From Ditylenchus dipsaci (taxonomy: Eukaryota; Nematoda; Chromadorea; Rhabditida; Anguinidae): a DNA stretch of 64,000 nt. Each line of letters begins with the position of its first letter. The stretch's first letter is position 1. Below are positions 9,887-21,611 of the stretch, in pieces. The translations under genes were made by a program, and so were the position numbers. The stretch spans positions 186,001 to 250,000 of the forward strand of contig SADC01001278.1 in the NCBI GenBank assembly GCA_004194705.1. Direction: 5' to 3'. The notes below the pieces were generated by a model. That model was not told the DNA's origin. It did not search any database and saw nothing but the letters and a program-made list of their open reading frames with translations.

Positions 9887-12800
9887 ATGGCTGTTTGTCC
9901 ATTTAAGCACTTCTTTACATTCCTCTTTATAATTGGCATATCACACTCTGTTGAGCCAAAATCAAAATTATCTGCTCAACAAAACTCAGAAGAATGGATG
10001 AACAGATTTTCAGCCCAGTTTGTCAAAACATTTGCTCAATACACTCGACTTGATACTTTGACTGATGTAAGAAAGTTAAATATTCTTCTACTTTTTTGAC
10101 AAAAATACATTTTAGGAGTTTTCGAATGAAGCAGCAGAGCCAATTTTCGAAAAGACATCTAAAAGCTTACTGGAAAGTGTGAATATTGTAAAGCAAGGAT
10201 TGCAAGACTACTTTGACGAAAAATTCACGCTCTTAGGGTATTTTTATACTTAATAAATTTTATTTTGTACAGTTGAGTCCTGATAAGACGTCATTTCCTT
10301 AAATTGGACCCCTGCTAGGTTATCTCCATTTTTACTTCAACTTTTTGCAAATTTGAGTCAATTTAGTAGAGCTGTGGGGATTGTACTTTTTGCGTAACCC
10401 CAAATATTTTTTTGCTTCAAGATGACAATAAGTACTGGGCTCTATCCCTCAATGGGGGGGGTTTGCCTTGGTCCCCGTGTTGTTTTTTTTGTGATTTTTT
10501 AAGCTTTAGGTTTAGGCAAGGGTTGGGCAGCGTATGTTAGGACGGATTCAAACGTATTTTAGACTTATGATTAAGTTCGTCCTAACATACTCTGGCCTAC
10601 TTTTGCTTGAGCCTTAGCCTAAAACTCACAAAAAAACAACAACAGGGGAGACCAAGGCAAACCCCCCCCTCCATTGAGGGATAGGGCCAAGAACTGTATG
10701 AATGACTTTTTGTTCAAAATAAATCAAAATGTTAAGGGTAACATTTATTGACAACAACTGAGTTCAGTTTTCAGAGATAAGCGGTAAATTCGAAAACTAT
10801 TCGATTTACTGGACTATACCCAATCTAAATGGCTACCAGACAATTTCCAATATTTTTGGAAAATGTCGGCCGACATTTTCCAATATTTTTTCGGTCAATT
10901 CGGTCGTTTCGCCCGAATTTACCGAAAAAATATTGGAAAATGTCGTGCGACATTTTCCAAAAATATTGGAAATTGTCTGGTAGCCATCTAAATGATTGGG
11001 ATAAAAATTCGAATCCAGCTAGGGATCAAACCTACTGGGATGAAGTCTTATTGCGACTCGAATAGATTATTGTTTATTGCAGAATGTTGTCAACTCGGCT
11101 GAAGCTGCTCTTCGCAAAACTGATTTTGACCAACTTAATGTAATTTTTTGGATATTTTTTATCTTCAGAAATGTAACAATTTTTTAAGTCAGACGAAAAA
11201 TGTGCTGAGCACCTAGAAAACATAAATGCATCTAACGTTTACGGGTACTCTCAGAAGTCTAGATCAGTAAAAGACACGTTTTCTGCTATACATATTACAT
11301 TGGATTCTTATAAATGCGGTATGTATATCTAATTGTTTACTAAAAATTTAGAAATATTTTTCAAGACAATCAAGTAATGCAGGACTTTGACTGGACAGAA
11401 AGTCAAGAGCTAGAAGCCAGCATGAAAGACAACTACAGAAAAGACCCTAGCATCAGGCAATACATAGGCACTTATAGTGGTTTGACCAGGATTTATCCTG
11501 GTCTCCGTTGGGACTTGAACCCAACTTTTGAGGTTGATCTATTTGACCCTCGCTACAGACCCTGGTTCGTAGTGGCTGAAACAGCTCCAAGAGACATTGT
11601 ATTTTTGATTGACTAGTAAATTTTCTTTTTTAATAAAACAATATTTGTTGAAATTGAAAAATATTTCAGCAGTGGAAGTGCTAAAGGACAGAATATTCAT
11701 TTGACAAAGATGACCATCATGTATATTCTGGCCACCCTGACTCCTAATGACTATTTTACTGGCATTTGGTGAGGCAATTTTTTACTGAAATAGTAAAGAA
11801 AAATCAATCAGACAATACCGTCTTTAGCCCAGAAAACCTGTTTAGTCAAATTTTAGTCAAAACCACGGGATAGACCTAAATTTCTAATATTTTTTCGGTC
11901 TTTCTACCATATTCTAAGCATGTGTGTGCTACTCGTATCCTACTTCAGGAGCTGACTTTTTTCTGTAAAAAATATCGAAAAAAGGTATACACGCAACAGA
12001 TATAGCTAAAAACAGTTCGCGAAAAGAAAAGGCGCTAGTTCAAATAAATTTAAAAAATCCGTGTTTTACTTAGACTCCCTGCAGTAATTTGTAAAAATAT
12101 CTTTTAAATATTAAGGTATAACAGTAAAAAAGAATTCGTCTTGTCGGAGTGTTGTTCTGCTAATTTCCTTCCAGCCACTTCACGAAACAAAAGAGTAATT
12201 CTTAAATTTTTGTTCACATTACCTTTGCAAAGATTTAGTTTTTCAGCTTTTCAAACGCTATCTAGATAAAATTGAAGAAAAAGATCAGGCTTTTTTACCA
12301 ACTGCACTCAACATGAGCTTTACCCAATTCATTGAAATGAACCAGGTTTTTTTAACCTGACCTACAATTTATCGATAACTCATGATTGATTGCAGTCAAA
12401 GAGAATGACCCTACTTTCAAGTCCAGATCAAGCGGAGGTCACAAACTAATCATGTTGTTCACCGATGGCATAGAGTTTTGGCCTACAGAAGAAATCAGAG
12501 AATATCAGGATCAACACCCCAATGATATTGTAAGATAAAAAAACTATAAAATGAACAAGAAATTTTTTGTTTCAGATAAGAGTGTTTGGGTATTCCATGG
12601 GTCGTGGAACAGGAACGCAGGCGGCCCTTGAATGGTCATTTTTAACAATATTTTTGCCATTCATAACCGAAACTATTTCTTATTACAAAAAAACAAGCGA
12701 AGTTTCGAAAATTGCAGTTTTATAGTTTTTAAGTCAGACTGGCTTGCTATATAATACCGTAATTTATTGCCTCTCTTTTGGAAAATAAGCTTTCATTTAT

Positions 12801-15800
12801 TTGAAATTTTACATGAATACCGTATTTCTCTTAAAGAAGACCCCTCCTCAAATTCAATTCAAATTTTTCGGGTGCTGAATTTTTTGGATGCTCAACTAAA
12901 ATATAAAAGGTGGGATAAGTAGAGCTCGTAGGATTTAAAAAAAAACCGCGACAAACAGCTCTACAAACGATTGACTCTGCTCCGAGATGCAAACTCGCAA
13001 TCGTTTGCAGAGCTGCTTATCGCGTTTTCTTAACTCCTACGAGCTCTACCTATCCATCCTTCATTTTTTTTTTATTTACAGGATTTCTTGTATGACGAAT
13101 GCAGGTGGCTATGAAATTGTAGATTCCATCTCAGACGTCAGAAGAAAATCAAGGGGCTACTTGACAAAACTATCAGAAATACTCTCTCTGGCTCACCGCC
13201 AAAAGTCAATATCTCAGCGTCCAGTCAGCTGGTATTTAACTTACAAAATAGCATTTTTTTTCCAAAAAACTTTTTATGTATTGGCAGGCCGATTCCTTAC
13301 ATGGATGCACAAAAGAGGGGTGCGACCATCACCCTTTCCATGCCTGTCCTAGGGTATCTGAATCACCCGGATTCGCAGGAATTGCGGCCATTGATTTCAC
13401 TTTTGATAAACTAAAAGATTTGCTGCAAGAATTCGGCGGTGCTGTCAGCAACACTTATGCATTTATCATTGACAACAATGGTATTGTCTACTACCATCCA
13501 AACATGAAGATACCGGTATCGCTATTTAGAAAAGTACTTTATGATCTAAAGTTTTTTTTAGAAAAAAGAAGTGTATTTAAAAAGGTATTATAGCCTTGTT
13601 TATAAGAAATTGCGAGATATAAAAAATATTGCAGAAAACAGCTTGTCATAGAATTTCAACATTAATCAAAAGTGGTTGGTTTTTTTAATAAAAGTTTAGG
13701 CAATTAGACAAAGTTTTTTGGGCGCTGGTGCCGTTGAGGCCCTTTTTCTTATTTCTCGAATTTTTTTGACTTAAGCTTAGGTGTAAGTTATACCAGTGTA
13801 TTCTAAAATGGACTTAAACCTCTTTAACAAAATCATAAAAAGCAGAAAAAAATGTTTGCGTCTTCAACCGCCCGCCTAAGCTTTATTCAAAATAGATAAA
13901 TAAAGAACTTAAGCAAAATAGGAAAAGGGTCCAACGTAACTAGTGCCGTTTTTTGTATTTCTAAAATGTTTTTTTCAGTGCCACGTTTTTTTGCTATGGT
14001 TTTTATTAAAAACTTGCAAAATCAGAAAATTTTAGGCCAGCTCAAATTTATCGGGCTCTTTATTTAAAGGAATCGATAAAGCTTGAAGGCGTCCATAAAG
14101 CGCAAAAACAGATTTTAATATATTTATGTTTGAGTTGAGGTATAGGTTGTGAAGGTCGGAGGTGTATGTTTATTAGAGCATGTGGGAATACGATTATTAG
14201 AGGAAATACGGCATACTTTGTTATTTTTTAAAACTCAAACATGTGTTTTAGGAACTCGTGTTCAGTATAGTCGCACAAATGAAAGGATCCAAAAATAATG
14301 GGTTTGATTGACAGCATCCCTACAATGGACATTGTAATTAACAAAATAAAAAGATTAAGCTGCCTGAAAAATAGTTTTTTTAGCTAGAGATTGAACTCCG
14401 TCCTTCTTTTATCTTCGAAAAACTAAGGAAGAGGATGATCGATGGTAAATGCAAAGAGGGTGATGTGCTTGAAGATGTTCGTTTGGGGTGAACCACACAA
14501 TTTAAAGTTATATAATTCAATTTTTTAGTCAGAGCGTGAATACTACTGTATGCCAATCAAAGGAACCCCATTGACAGTTGCTTTTGTGCGTGACAAAGGG
14601 AAACTGCCCTTTTCAAGTGCGACTAAGAAAGAGAAGAGCAATGCCCTTAAATACCTTAAAGACAACAACCTAGTTGGATACTGGCTCAAAGATGGGTAAG
14701 TTTTCATATTAATAAACTCCACTTTCTTTTGAATCTTATATTGTAATAATATATTTTTAACTTTGACGCTACTCCTTAGTACGCCCCCCCCCCCAATAAT
14801 TTTTCAGGTATCTCAAAAACCATACTTTTTTTTTTGAAAAATTCTGAAATTAGTGCGAGTTGTCGCTCAGCCTAATGCCTAGGGCTCGAAGCCTAAGGGC
14901 TAAGCCTAATTCCTAAGCCTAAAAATTATTGGAGGGAGGGGTGTTATTTATATCGAAATAGCGCCTTAATTTTATTCAAAATACTGCAAAGAGTATAATG
15001 CTCGACGAAAGATTACGGTTTGCTTTGGATTTCAGCAATACCTATTGTCGTCAACGGCTACGGTCTATTTATATATTTTGACCTACCGTCTAATAATACG
15101 CCATGGCGTATAAATGTTCAACCTTCTAAAAATTTTTACACAATGGGCAAAAACGATTATTTTGACCGTCGAAAAGCTGATAATTAGATATTGCCTGAAA
15201 ATTAGAGCAGATAAGGTAATTGAATCCTTAATTGGAGCGTTTTTTCTTTGTTCCATTGGGTTTTAACTATGAAAAAGCGCACCATATTACACAAAACTGT
15301 AGCTTAAAACTAGCTCCATTTTTGAATAATAGTGTGCAACAAAATGTTAAGTTTTTCTAGCTTAGAGCACAATTCCGAAAAATAAAAAACTTAGAAAATC
15401 TCTCTGTAATTTTTCCGTAAACTGCAAAAGACCCAAATTACTTTAAGTTTTTGTAGTAATTTTTTAATATCTCAACAATTAACTTACAGCAAATCGCCTT
15501 GCAATGATGAAGTCGCATCTTTTGCTGCACTAAAACGCTTTCACAAATTAATTCAATTGAGCAAACAAAAGCAGTGTGTTATTCAAGGACTTGATCAAAA
15601 GCATCCTCTTCTAACTGGTTCAATAAACTCAGCTATACAAAAGTGGCATGATAGCTGGCCTTTGGAATATGATGAGGAAGTTGATGATCTAGCACTCAAT
15701 GTGACCAAAAATTTGGAAGCAGTATGCAGAGACAGCGAAGAACTGTATCTACTTCCCTCTACTTTCGATGGCAAATACTTCGTTGACTCGTTTGTCGAGT

Positions 15801-17922
15801 TTGTACCAGCTGGTTTAGTATCCTTCTATCCAAATGGTAAATTAAAAATGTGATTGATTGAGATTATGAATACAGAAGTGAGATTATGCAGGTTGGACCC
15901 ATGTCTGAGTCTGTTAATTCAAAGAAAAGCTTATTTCGTACAGTGCGTCGGCCCTCCAAAAGAAGCCCAAAAAAGCGTTTAAAAATTTGAAAAAAAGAGA
16001 GTTAAACAAACGTATAGTGATTGTAAGCAAATATAAAAGTATAAAGACTGAGTCATGTGTCTGACCTACTGAATTTCTACCTAGCCGCAAGATTCGTGTC
16101 CGTTTTAATCATTTTTCTAACAATGAATAAATAATAGTTTTCAGCCAATACTCCACTTTAACTCCTATTCTGCACAAGAAAGATGCCTACCAAGCAAAAG
16201 AGTATTCTGCTAAAATATATATAGACTTGACGCCTTCTGCAAACGTGCTGACAGCCAGCAAAGACATGCACGGTCAACACAACCAGTTGCTTGCTAACGT
16301 TGGCTGTCAATTCACAGCCAACTTTATTCATGACAAATTTCAACGCTCTATGGCTGTTAATGACAGAAGTTGGATGGCCTGTAAAATGGTCAGATTTTGG
16401 TATTTGAAAAGTATTCAAATGTGATTTAACTTTTCTAGAAAGACACAAGATGCCTTCTAGTCACTTCTTCAGGCTATGCAGTTGCTTCCTCCGATAAAGG
16501 TTTCAGCCAATGCATTTATCGCAGGATGAACCACAATTGTTCGACACCCTGCTAAGAAAAAACATTCTTAAAGTGTATGTGATTTTTTTTTGCCAAAATG
16601 CTAACCTGCAGACCCAAAATGTTGTTTCAAGATTTCCAAACCCAGAAAAGTGTTATATTGAACAAGTATGCACAGCAGGATTGGAAGCATTTTGAAAGCA
16701 GGGTACACGATTAATCCGACCAAAAATTAGTAAGACGGAAGTTTGTAAAATTGATCAACAACTATGCTTACAGTCAAAATCGAACTGGCTTCCAAATTTC
16801 AGCTACCTATCATAATTTTCACATAGTCGGGTACTCAAAAAATATGTTATTCAAAATAATTATTTTTTGAATTGATCTAGAGTCGCCGCTCAAAGTATTC
16901 CCATCGGCGCGAGCATTCTGCTTTTAATTTTGATACTTGTCAGCCGACTATTTTAATGATAAAAATACCAATATTTTAAAGGTACCAGCTGGAAATAATA
17001 TTAATTACAAATATTCGAAATAAAAAGCGTGTAAAACAAAAATTTTAAAAACTAAAAAAATTGTGTAAGTTTTAGTTATTACATTTTTAGCACTAAATGG
17101 AGGGATTATCAAGAAGAGTGTCTAATGCCTAAATCAGATGGAAGACAACAGTTTCAGGGCAATACAGCTATGGCAGCTCCAGCTGCCGCTAGTCGCAATA
17201 CAGGTTTTCATGATGTTCTCTCAGCTATGCAGTTTCTAGGAAATAAAATGGCTGGATTGGCTGCATCACTAATGTGGTTAGTAGCTTCGCTATAAAAAAT
17301 TTACAATTTTTTATTAGAAAAAATAATTTTGAACACTCGAATATTTCCTTTCAGAATAAAAATTTTTCAAACATATTCATATCACTATCAGAATTTTTGT
17401 GCCTTTCGTTGTTTTTTTAAATGAGTCACCAGATAAAATAGAAGCTAAAAGTTTCAGGTTTGAATTCTCAATCTTCATTCGTCAGTCTTTTGAACAATCG
17501 AGTTATCTGAAAGATGAGTGTGATTTTGAGAACTTAGAAATGGTTGAGCAATGTGCTATGGAGCACACACACTACAATTTGAATGTTGATCAAACTGTCA
17601 CTCTTAAAGCTGTGTTAAGGACTGGATGTTTTGGGTAATTAAAAAAACTTTAAAATTCAGGTTGAAATGTTTTATTTTTTAGCAACCTTACTATAAGTCC
17701 TGCTAGTGATACAGCACTTAATTGTTTGTGCTCGACACAAAATGTGATGATATTCCCACTATGACTTCTAGCCAACGTTTTCTTTCATATAAAAGTAATT
17801 ATTTGTGCGTGCTTCTGATCAACAACAATCAACAACTTTATTTAGTACCTGACTGCAATATGACTACTCCAAAGTACAGAAAGCCAAGATCTGACATGGA
17901 TTACACTACTTCTCATCCACAA
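9887..17922 (+). CDS. Voltage-gated calcium channel alpha2/delta subunit
   Basis: Extracellular accessory subunit of high-voltage-activated Ca2+ channels (unc-36/tag-180 family in C. elegans). Exons I can place: 9887-10066 (signal peptide), 10116-10237, about 11082-11138, 11189-11318, 11366-11615, 11670-11768, 12116-12194, 12247-12345, 12396-12529, about 12577-12630, 13082-13231, 13288-13515, 14286-14333, 14384-14487, 14529-14695, 15490-15836, then Cache-like and C-terminal exons near 15891, 16145, 16440, 16611, 17091, 17392 and 17682. VWA_N is seen in GLTRIYPGLRWDLNPTFEVD and DPRYRPWF; the MIDAS is DYSGS, later LIMLFTDG; Cache begins WPIPYMDAQKRGATITLSMP and ends YYHPNMKIP. The frame breaks by one base at 10237, 12345, in 13350-13370 and at 14487, always beside G or C runs, and several more times after 15836. 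I did not find the C-terminal hydrophobic anchor. Confidence 0.85.
10437..10688. repeat. Foldback MITE in alpha2/delta intron 2
   Basis: Near-complete self-complement: GGGCTCTATCCCTCAATGG returns inverted at the end, followed inward by TTTGCCTTGGTCCCC, TGTTGTTTTTT and TTAGGCAAGG blocks. Same family as 1139-1379. Intronic and non-coding. Confidence 0.8.
10831..10985. mobile_element. hAT-like foldback MITE, 155 bp, with 8-bp duplication
   Basis: Termini GGCTACCAGACAATTTCC are exactly inverted. The element is flanked by ATCTAAAT at 10823-10830 and 10986-10993, an 8-bp target duplication as made by hAT transposases. Interior CCAATATTTTT / CGACATTTTCC blocks also pair. It sits in intron 2 of the alpha2/delta gene. 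Confidence 0.85.
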
Positions 17923-20660
17923 GTAAGTTCAACTTTAGTTAAGCAGTTTTGTTCAAGCAGACATGCTTGTCTGTCATATACAAAGTGGTGCGATTTTATG
18001 CATGTTTGTTTTAGTCAATAACTGTAGATTTTTGATATCAGATTTTAATAAAAAAAATTAAACGACTTGTGACATTAGACGCCGAACTTGCAACGGTTGA
18101 TATGTTTTAGTGAATGCTTGGTCAAGTGTCTGAAAAATTGAAAATTTTGACCTACAGAAAATTTAAAAATTGCTTCTGCATGAACGAAGCATCACCAAAC
18201 CTTTTGTGATCGATGGAAAAATTGAAAGCGAAATTGCTGAAATTTGTTAAAATGTTGTTATCAAGGTACTTGTTTGGAATGTGCACCACATTTTTTGCTT
18301 CGATCCCCCCTGTTGTTTTTTACCACAAAATGCCTTGGTCCGCTATTTGTTTTGAAGGTAATCATGGTTAAGGTGAACATGTTAACCACAATCCCCATTA
18401 TCACTGCAATCACCATATTAACATAACTATAATCGACGGGGGAGCAAGGCATTTTGTGGTAAAAAACAACAGGGGGTTATGGAATGAAAAAATTTGGGCA
18501 GAAATCTATCTTTAAAATATTGCATTTAAGGTTATGGACTAACTGCTACGAAAATAGCAATTTTTCGAAATTTTGTTTTTTCCTTCTCAGCTGTAGCAAG
18601 TTCGGTGTCAAACGATTGCCTATTACATTATAAGTCAAAAAAAAATTTTTGAAATTTGATATCTAAAAGAGAAATCATTGACAAAAAACTGTGTGCTTAA
18701 ATCAAGTCACCACGTAAATTTGTTTGTAACAAAAATGGTGTCGCTAAGTGAATTCAAAAATAAATTAAACTGACGCAAAATCAGGCAGGAATTCGAAATT
18801 CTGAACATGCTCAAATTCCGGGTTTACTATTTTAAACACGCCAAGACATATGAAAGTCACTGTCAAAATTTCGATACAATAATTACAAGGTGGATTTCTG
18901 CCTTACAGGCGCCTTGTGAAAAGTCAATTGCTGTAACCACGAATACACTCAGCCTTCTTTTTTTTATTGCGATCTCTTAGGAGCCTCTTAGTAGTCAATG
19001 TTTCGAAAGCTATCTACCTACCTACCCATCACACTTGGCCATCCACCTACCCTATCTGGCCACCTATCTACTCTACCAAGTCATTTATCTAACCTACCTA
19101 GCATCTACCCACCGTATAAAACCACATACTCCAACCGGCTGCCACACACAAAGAAAATTAAAAATTGAATGATAAATTTCAACTTCTTTTTGAGACAGAA
19201 ACATTTAAATTTACTGAAGTTACATATTTACTGTGGTCCTGATTTTCTGGATCCTAATCTTAAAATCGATAAGGCCCCGACCGAAACTTGTTTTTACATG
19301 GTATCTTTTATACGGTAGCTAAGATTCTGCGCTACAACGTAACAGAGAGCTTTTTAAGATTTTGCTCTTAAAAAGTCCGAAAAATCGAACTCATGAAAAC
19401 GTGACTGACGGACAACACCATTATCACTATAATCACCATATTACCATAAAACAAAAAAAACTTTTTTTTGTAAAAATGACACAATAAGCTCAAATTTTTT
19501 TGTCGCAAGAGGAGTTCGAATTTTGACAATGACTTTTAATTTTTAGGAGCACTTTTTAAGCAAATTGACCATGCTGAAAATGAAATCAGTGTCAGAATTT
19601 CAATTTCGATTAGTGATGAAAAGGTTTCCGTCAAAATGTTTTAAAAATGTTTGTCAACTTTTTTGAAATGGTCGTTTAACCGCTAAACACTTTTTCGCTC
19701 AACTTTGTAGCATTTATTTGGTGTAGTTTGAATTGCTCTTTCAAATTATATGTAGATTTTTGCTGAGCAGACTGCTGTATTCCACCCGCTTTTGCATATT
19801 TATTTCGAAACATAATTTTTTTTTTTAAAATGACCAATTGTTTCTTCAGGCATATATTTCACAATTAGTCATCCTAAATCCTTTAACATGTCAAAAAGAA
19901 AGCTGAGAATCTGCCCTTAAAGTTAAGGGGGGGGTAACGGAATAATCCGAGAGGAGAGAGAAACTAGAAGAAATTAAAGCTTTTAGAAAACTTTTTGAAA
20001 CTATAATCTTGCTCAAAAAAGTTAATATCTTTATGGTGAAAATAAAAAATAAAAAAGAAAGAAAGAATTGCTAAAATTCGGCTTCAATATTTGAAAATTT
20101 CGGTATCGGTATTTTTCAAAAGACTGATAGATTTTTAGCCAAAATTACGACTGATCGATCGATTTTTTTGATACGATATATCGACTGTGCACATCACAAT
20201 TGTAAACTTCCCTAGAAATAGTAAAAACCTGAATCCACGCACGTTTAGAGTTCCTGAATTTAGCCCGAAATAGTTAAAATTCCGGAATAAAGAATGCTTG
20301 AACTTGAATGCTTGAACTAGCTTTTAATTATTCGGGCAACAGCCTTTTTTAAATTATAAAATATTCCCATTAGCTACAGCAATGAGTCTTAAAATAAGTT
20401 ATTTATTATATTATATTATTTTTAGGAGTCTATTAATTTGTGTTCATCTGCCCCGGTGCTTACCTTTGTATCAATTACTACAGTCACTTGTTCTATTTCT
20501 GTGCTATTATTGCCTTTTATTTTAAAACAGACACTTTATAACATTCAGTTAAGAGTTAGTTAGGAAATCTTCTGTGGATAATTATGATGTATATAGAAAT
20601 AAAAATTTTGCACAAATATAATTTGCATATATCTTCCCAGAATCAAATTTTTTCTCTTTT
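15303..20660 (+). repeat. Arm 1 of a large inverted duplication
   Basis: From a point in alpha2/delta intron 15 (AAAACTAGCTCCATTTTTG) to about 20660 the sequence returns, inverted and with scattered substitutions and indels, at 31239-40285. The arm includes the 3' exons of the gene and about 2.7 kb of downstream DNA, including a ACCTACCTACC-rich stretch at 19010-19120. It lacks the two elements inserted in arm 2 and keeps their empty sites (CACAAG at 16173-16178; GTTAATAT near 18412-18425, inverted). Confidence 0.9.
17923..20400. other. Downstream non-coding part of arm 1
   Basis: No gene recognised. Contains a foldback element around 18270-18478 (GATCCCCCCTGTTGTTTTTTACCAC ends are inverted, each with CAAAATGCCTTG) that is also present in arm 2, so it predates the duplication. 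Confidence 0.5.
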
Positions 20661-20689
20661 TTTCAACCTTAACAAAAAAAACAAGCTAA

Positions 20690-20940
20690 AAAGACGTTCT
20701 AACCTCAGAAACGGGCATACCAGAGCGTTTTTTAAAAGTTGAGGCGGGGGACCAGCAATTTTTTTGAATCGTTCAATTTCATCCGTTTTGCGTCAAATCT
20801 AATATTGATGACCTTATGCTACTTTTTTTACTTTTTTTTTTGATAAAGAATTTTCGAGAAAGAAATAGCTGCTGGTCCCCCGCCTTTCTCCTTTGTAACG
20901 CCTTGGTATACCCCTTTAACTGAAACCTCCAGATGTTGTC
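20690..20940. repeat. Foldback repeat of the GGGGCATGCC group
   Basis: GGCGGGGGACCAGCA near the left end returns inverted as TGCTGGTCCCCCGCC near the right end, and CGGGCATACC-type ends are inverted too. Shares 'gcgtcaaatct' and 'gaccttat' words with 4541-4985. It starts just inside the loop of the inverted duplication. Confidence 0.7.
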
Positions 20941-21611
20941 TTTCAATTTTTTTCAGATACCATCCTGTTCTTAGAAAAAAAGGCTAAGCTGTTATTCAAA
21001 GATTTTAAAGTCAGTTTTTTGTGCAAGTCTGAGTTTAAATGTGGAACAAAGGACTGAATCATCAGTCAATCCATCGACAGCTACTATAGCCACAGAGCAT
21101 ATACTACACAATCACTGACTACAAACCAAATACTTTCAATATTGCATAATACGTGGAACAAGTTTTCGATGGCATAAAAGCAATTTAGCACAATATACTA
21201 CATGGTGTCCCACAGGGGAAGTGATTTCTAAACAGAGTAGAAGTTTCATTTATAAGAATGGAATAATAATGATTGTTTTTTTGCCTTTTTTGATTTTGCT
21301 AAAAAAAAATGAATTTTTGATTTCAAGTCAGACTCCACAGTTGACTCTCTGATTTACATCATTTCTTGGACACCTCAAAAAGTGTTGGAGGATGTTCAGA
21401 ATGTTTTTTGTTTTGAATTTCATTTAATTTTTTTCCCATAATTAACAACCGAGTCGATTTTGTGCCCTCGTAAGTGTAATGTATTATTGGAAAGGCATTT
21501 AATTAAACACATTACATCCTCATGAAAACCCAATTATTAAAAAATTATAATTAACAAACAATCAAGCAGCATAGATAGATTTGTCATAGCCTTGCCGTTT
21601 TATCTGAAGTG

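Noticed and set aside
13276..13593. Separate 105-codon gene
   Set aside because: It is alpha2/delta exon 12 read in one frame plus intron; the exon borders and Cache homology explain it.
18244..18452. ORFs on both strands in arm 1 and their copies at 34688-35046
   Set aside because: They lie in a foldback repeat shared by both arms and have no domain.
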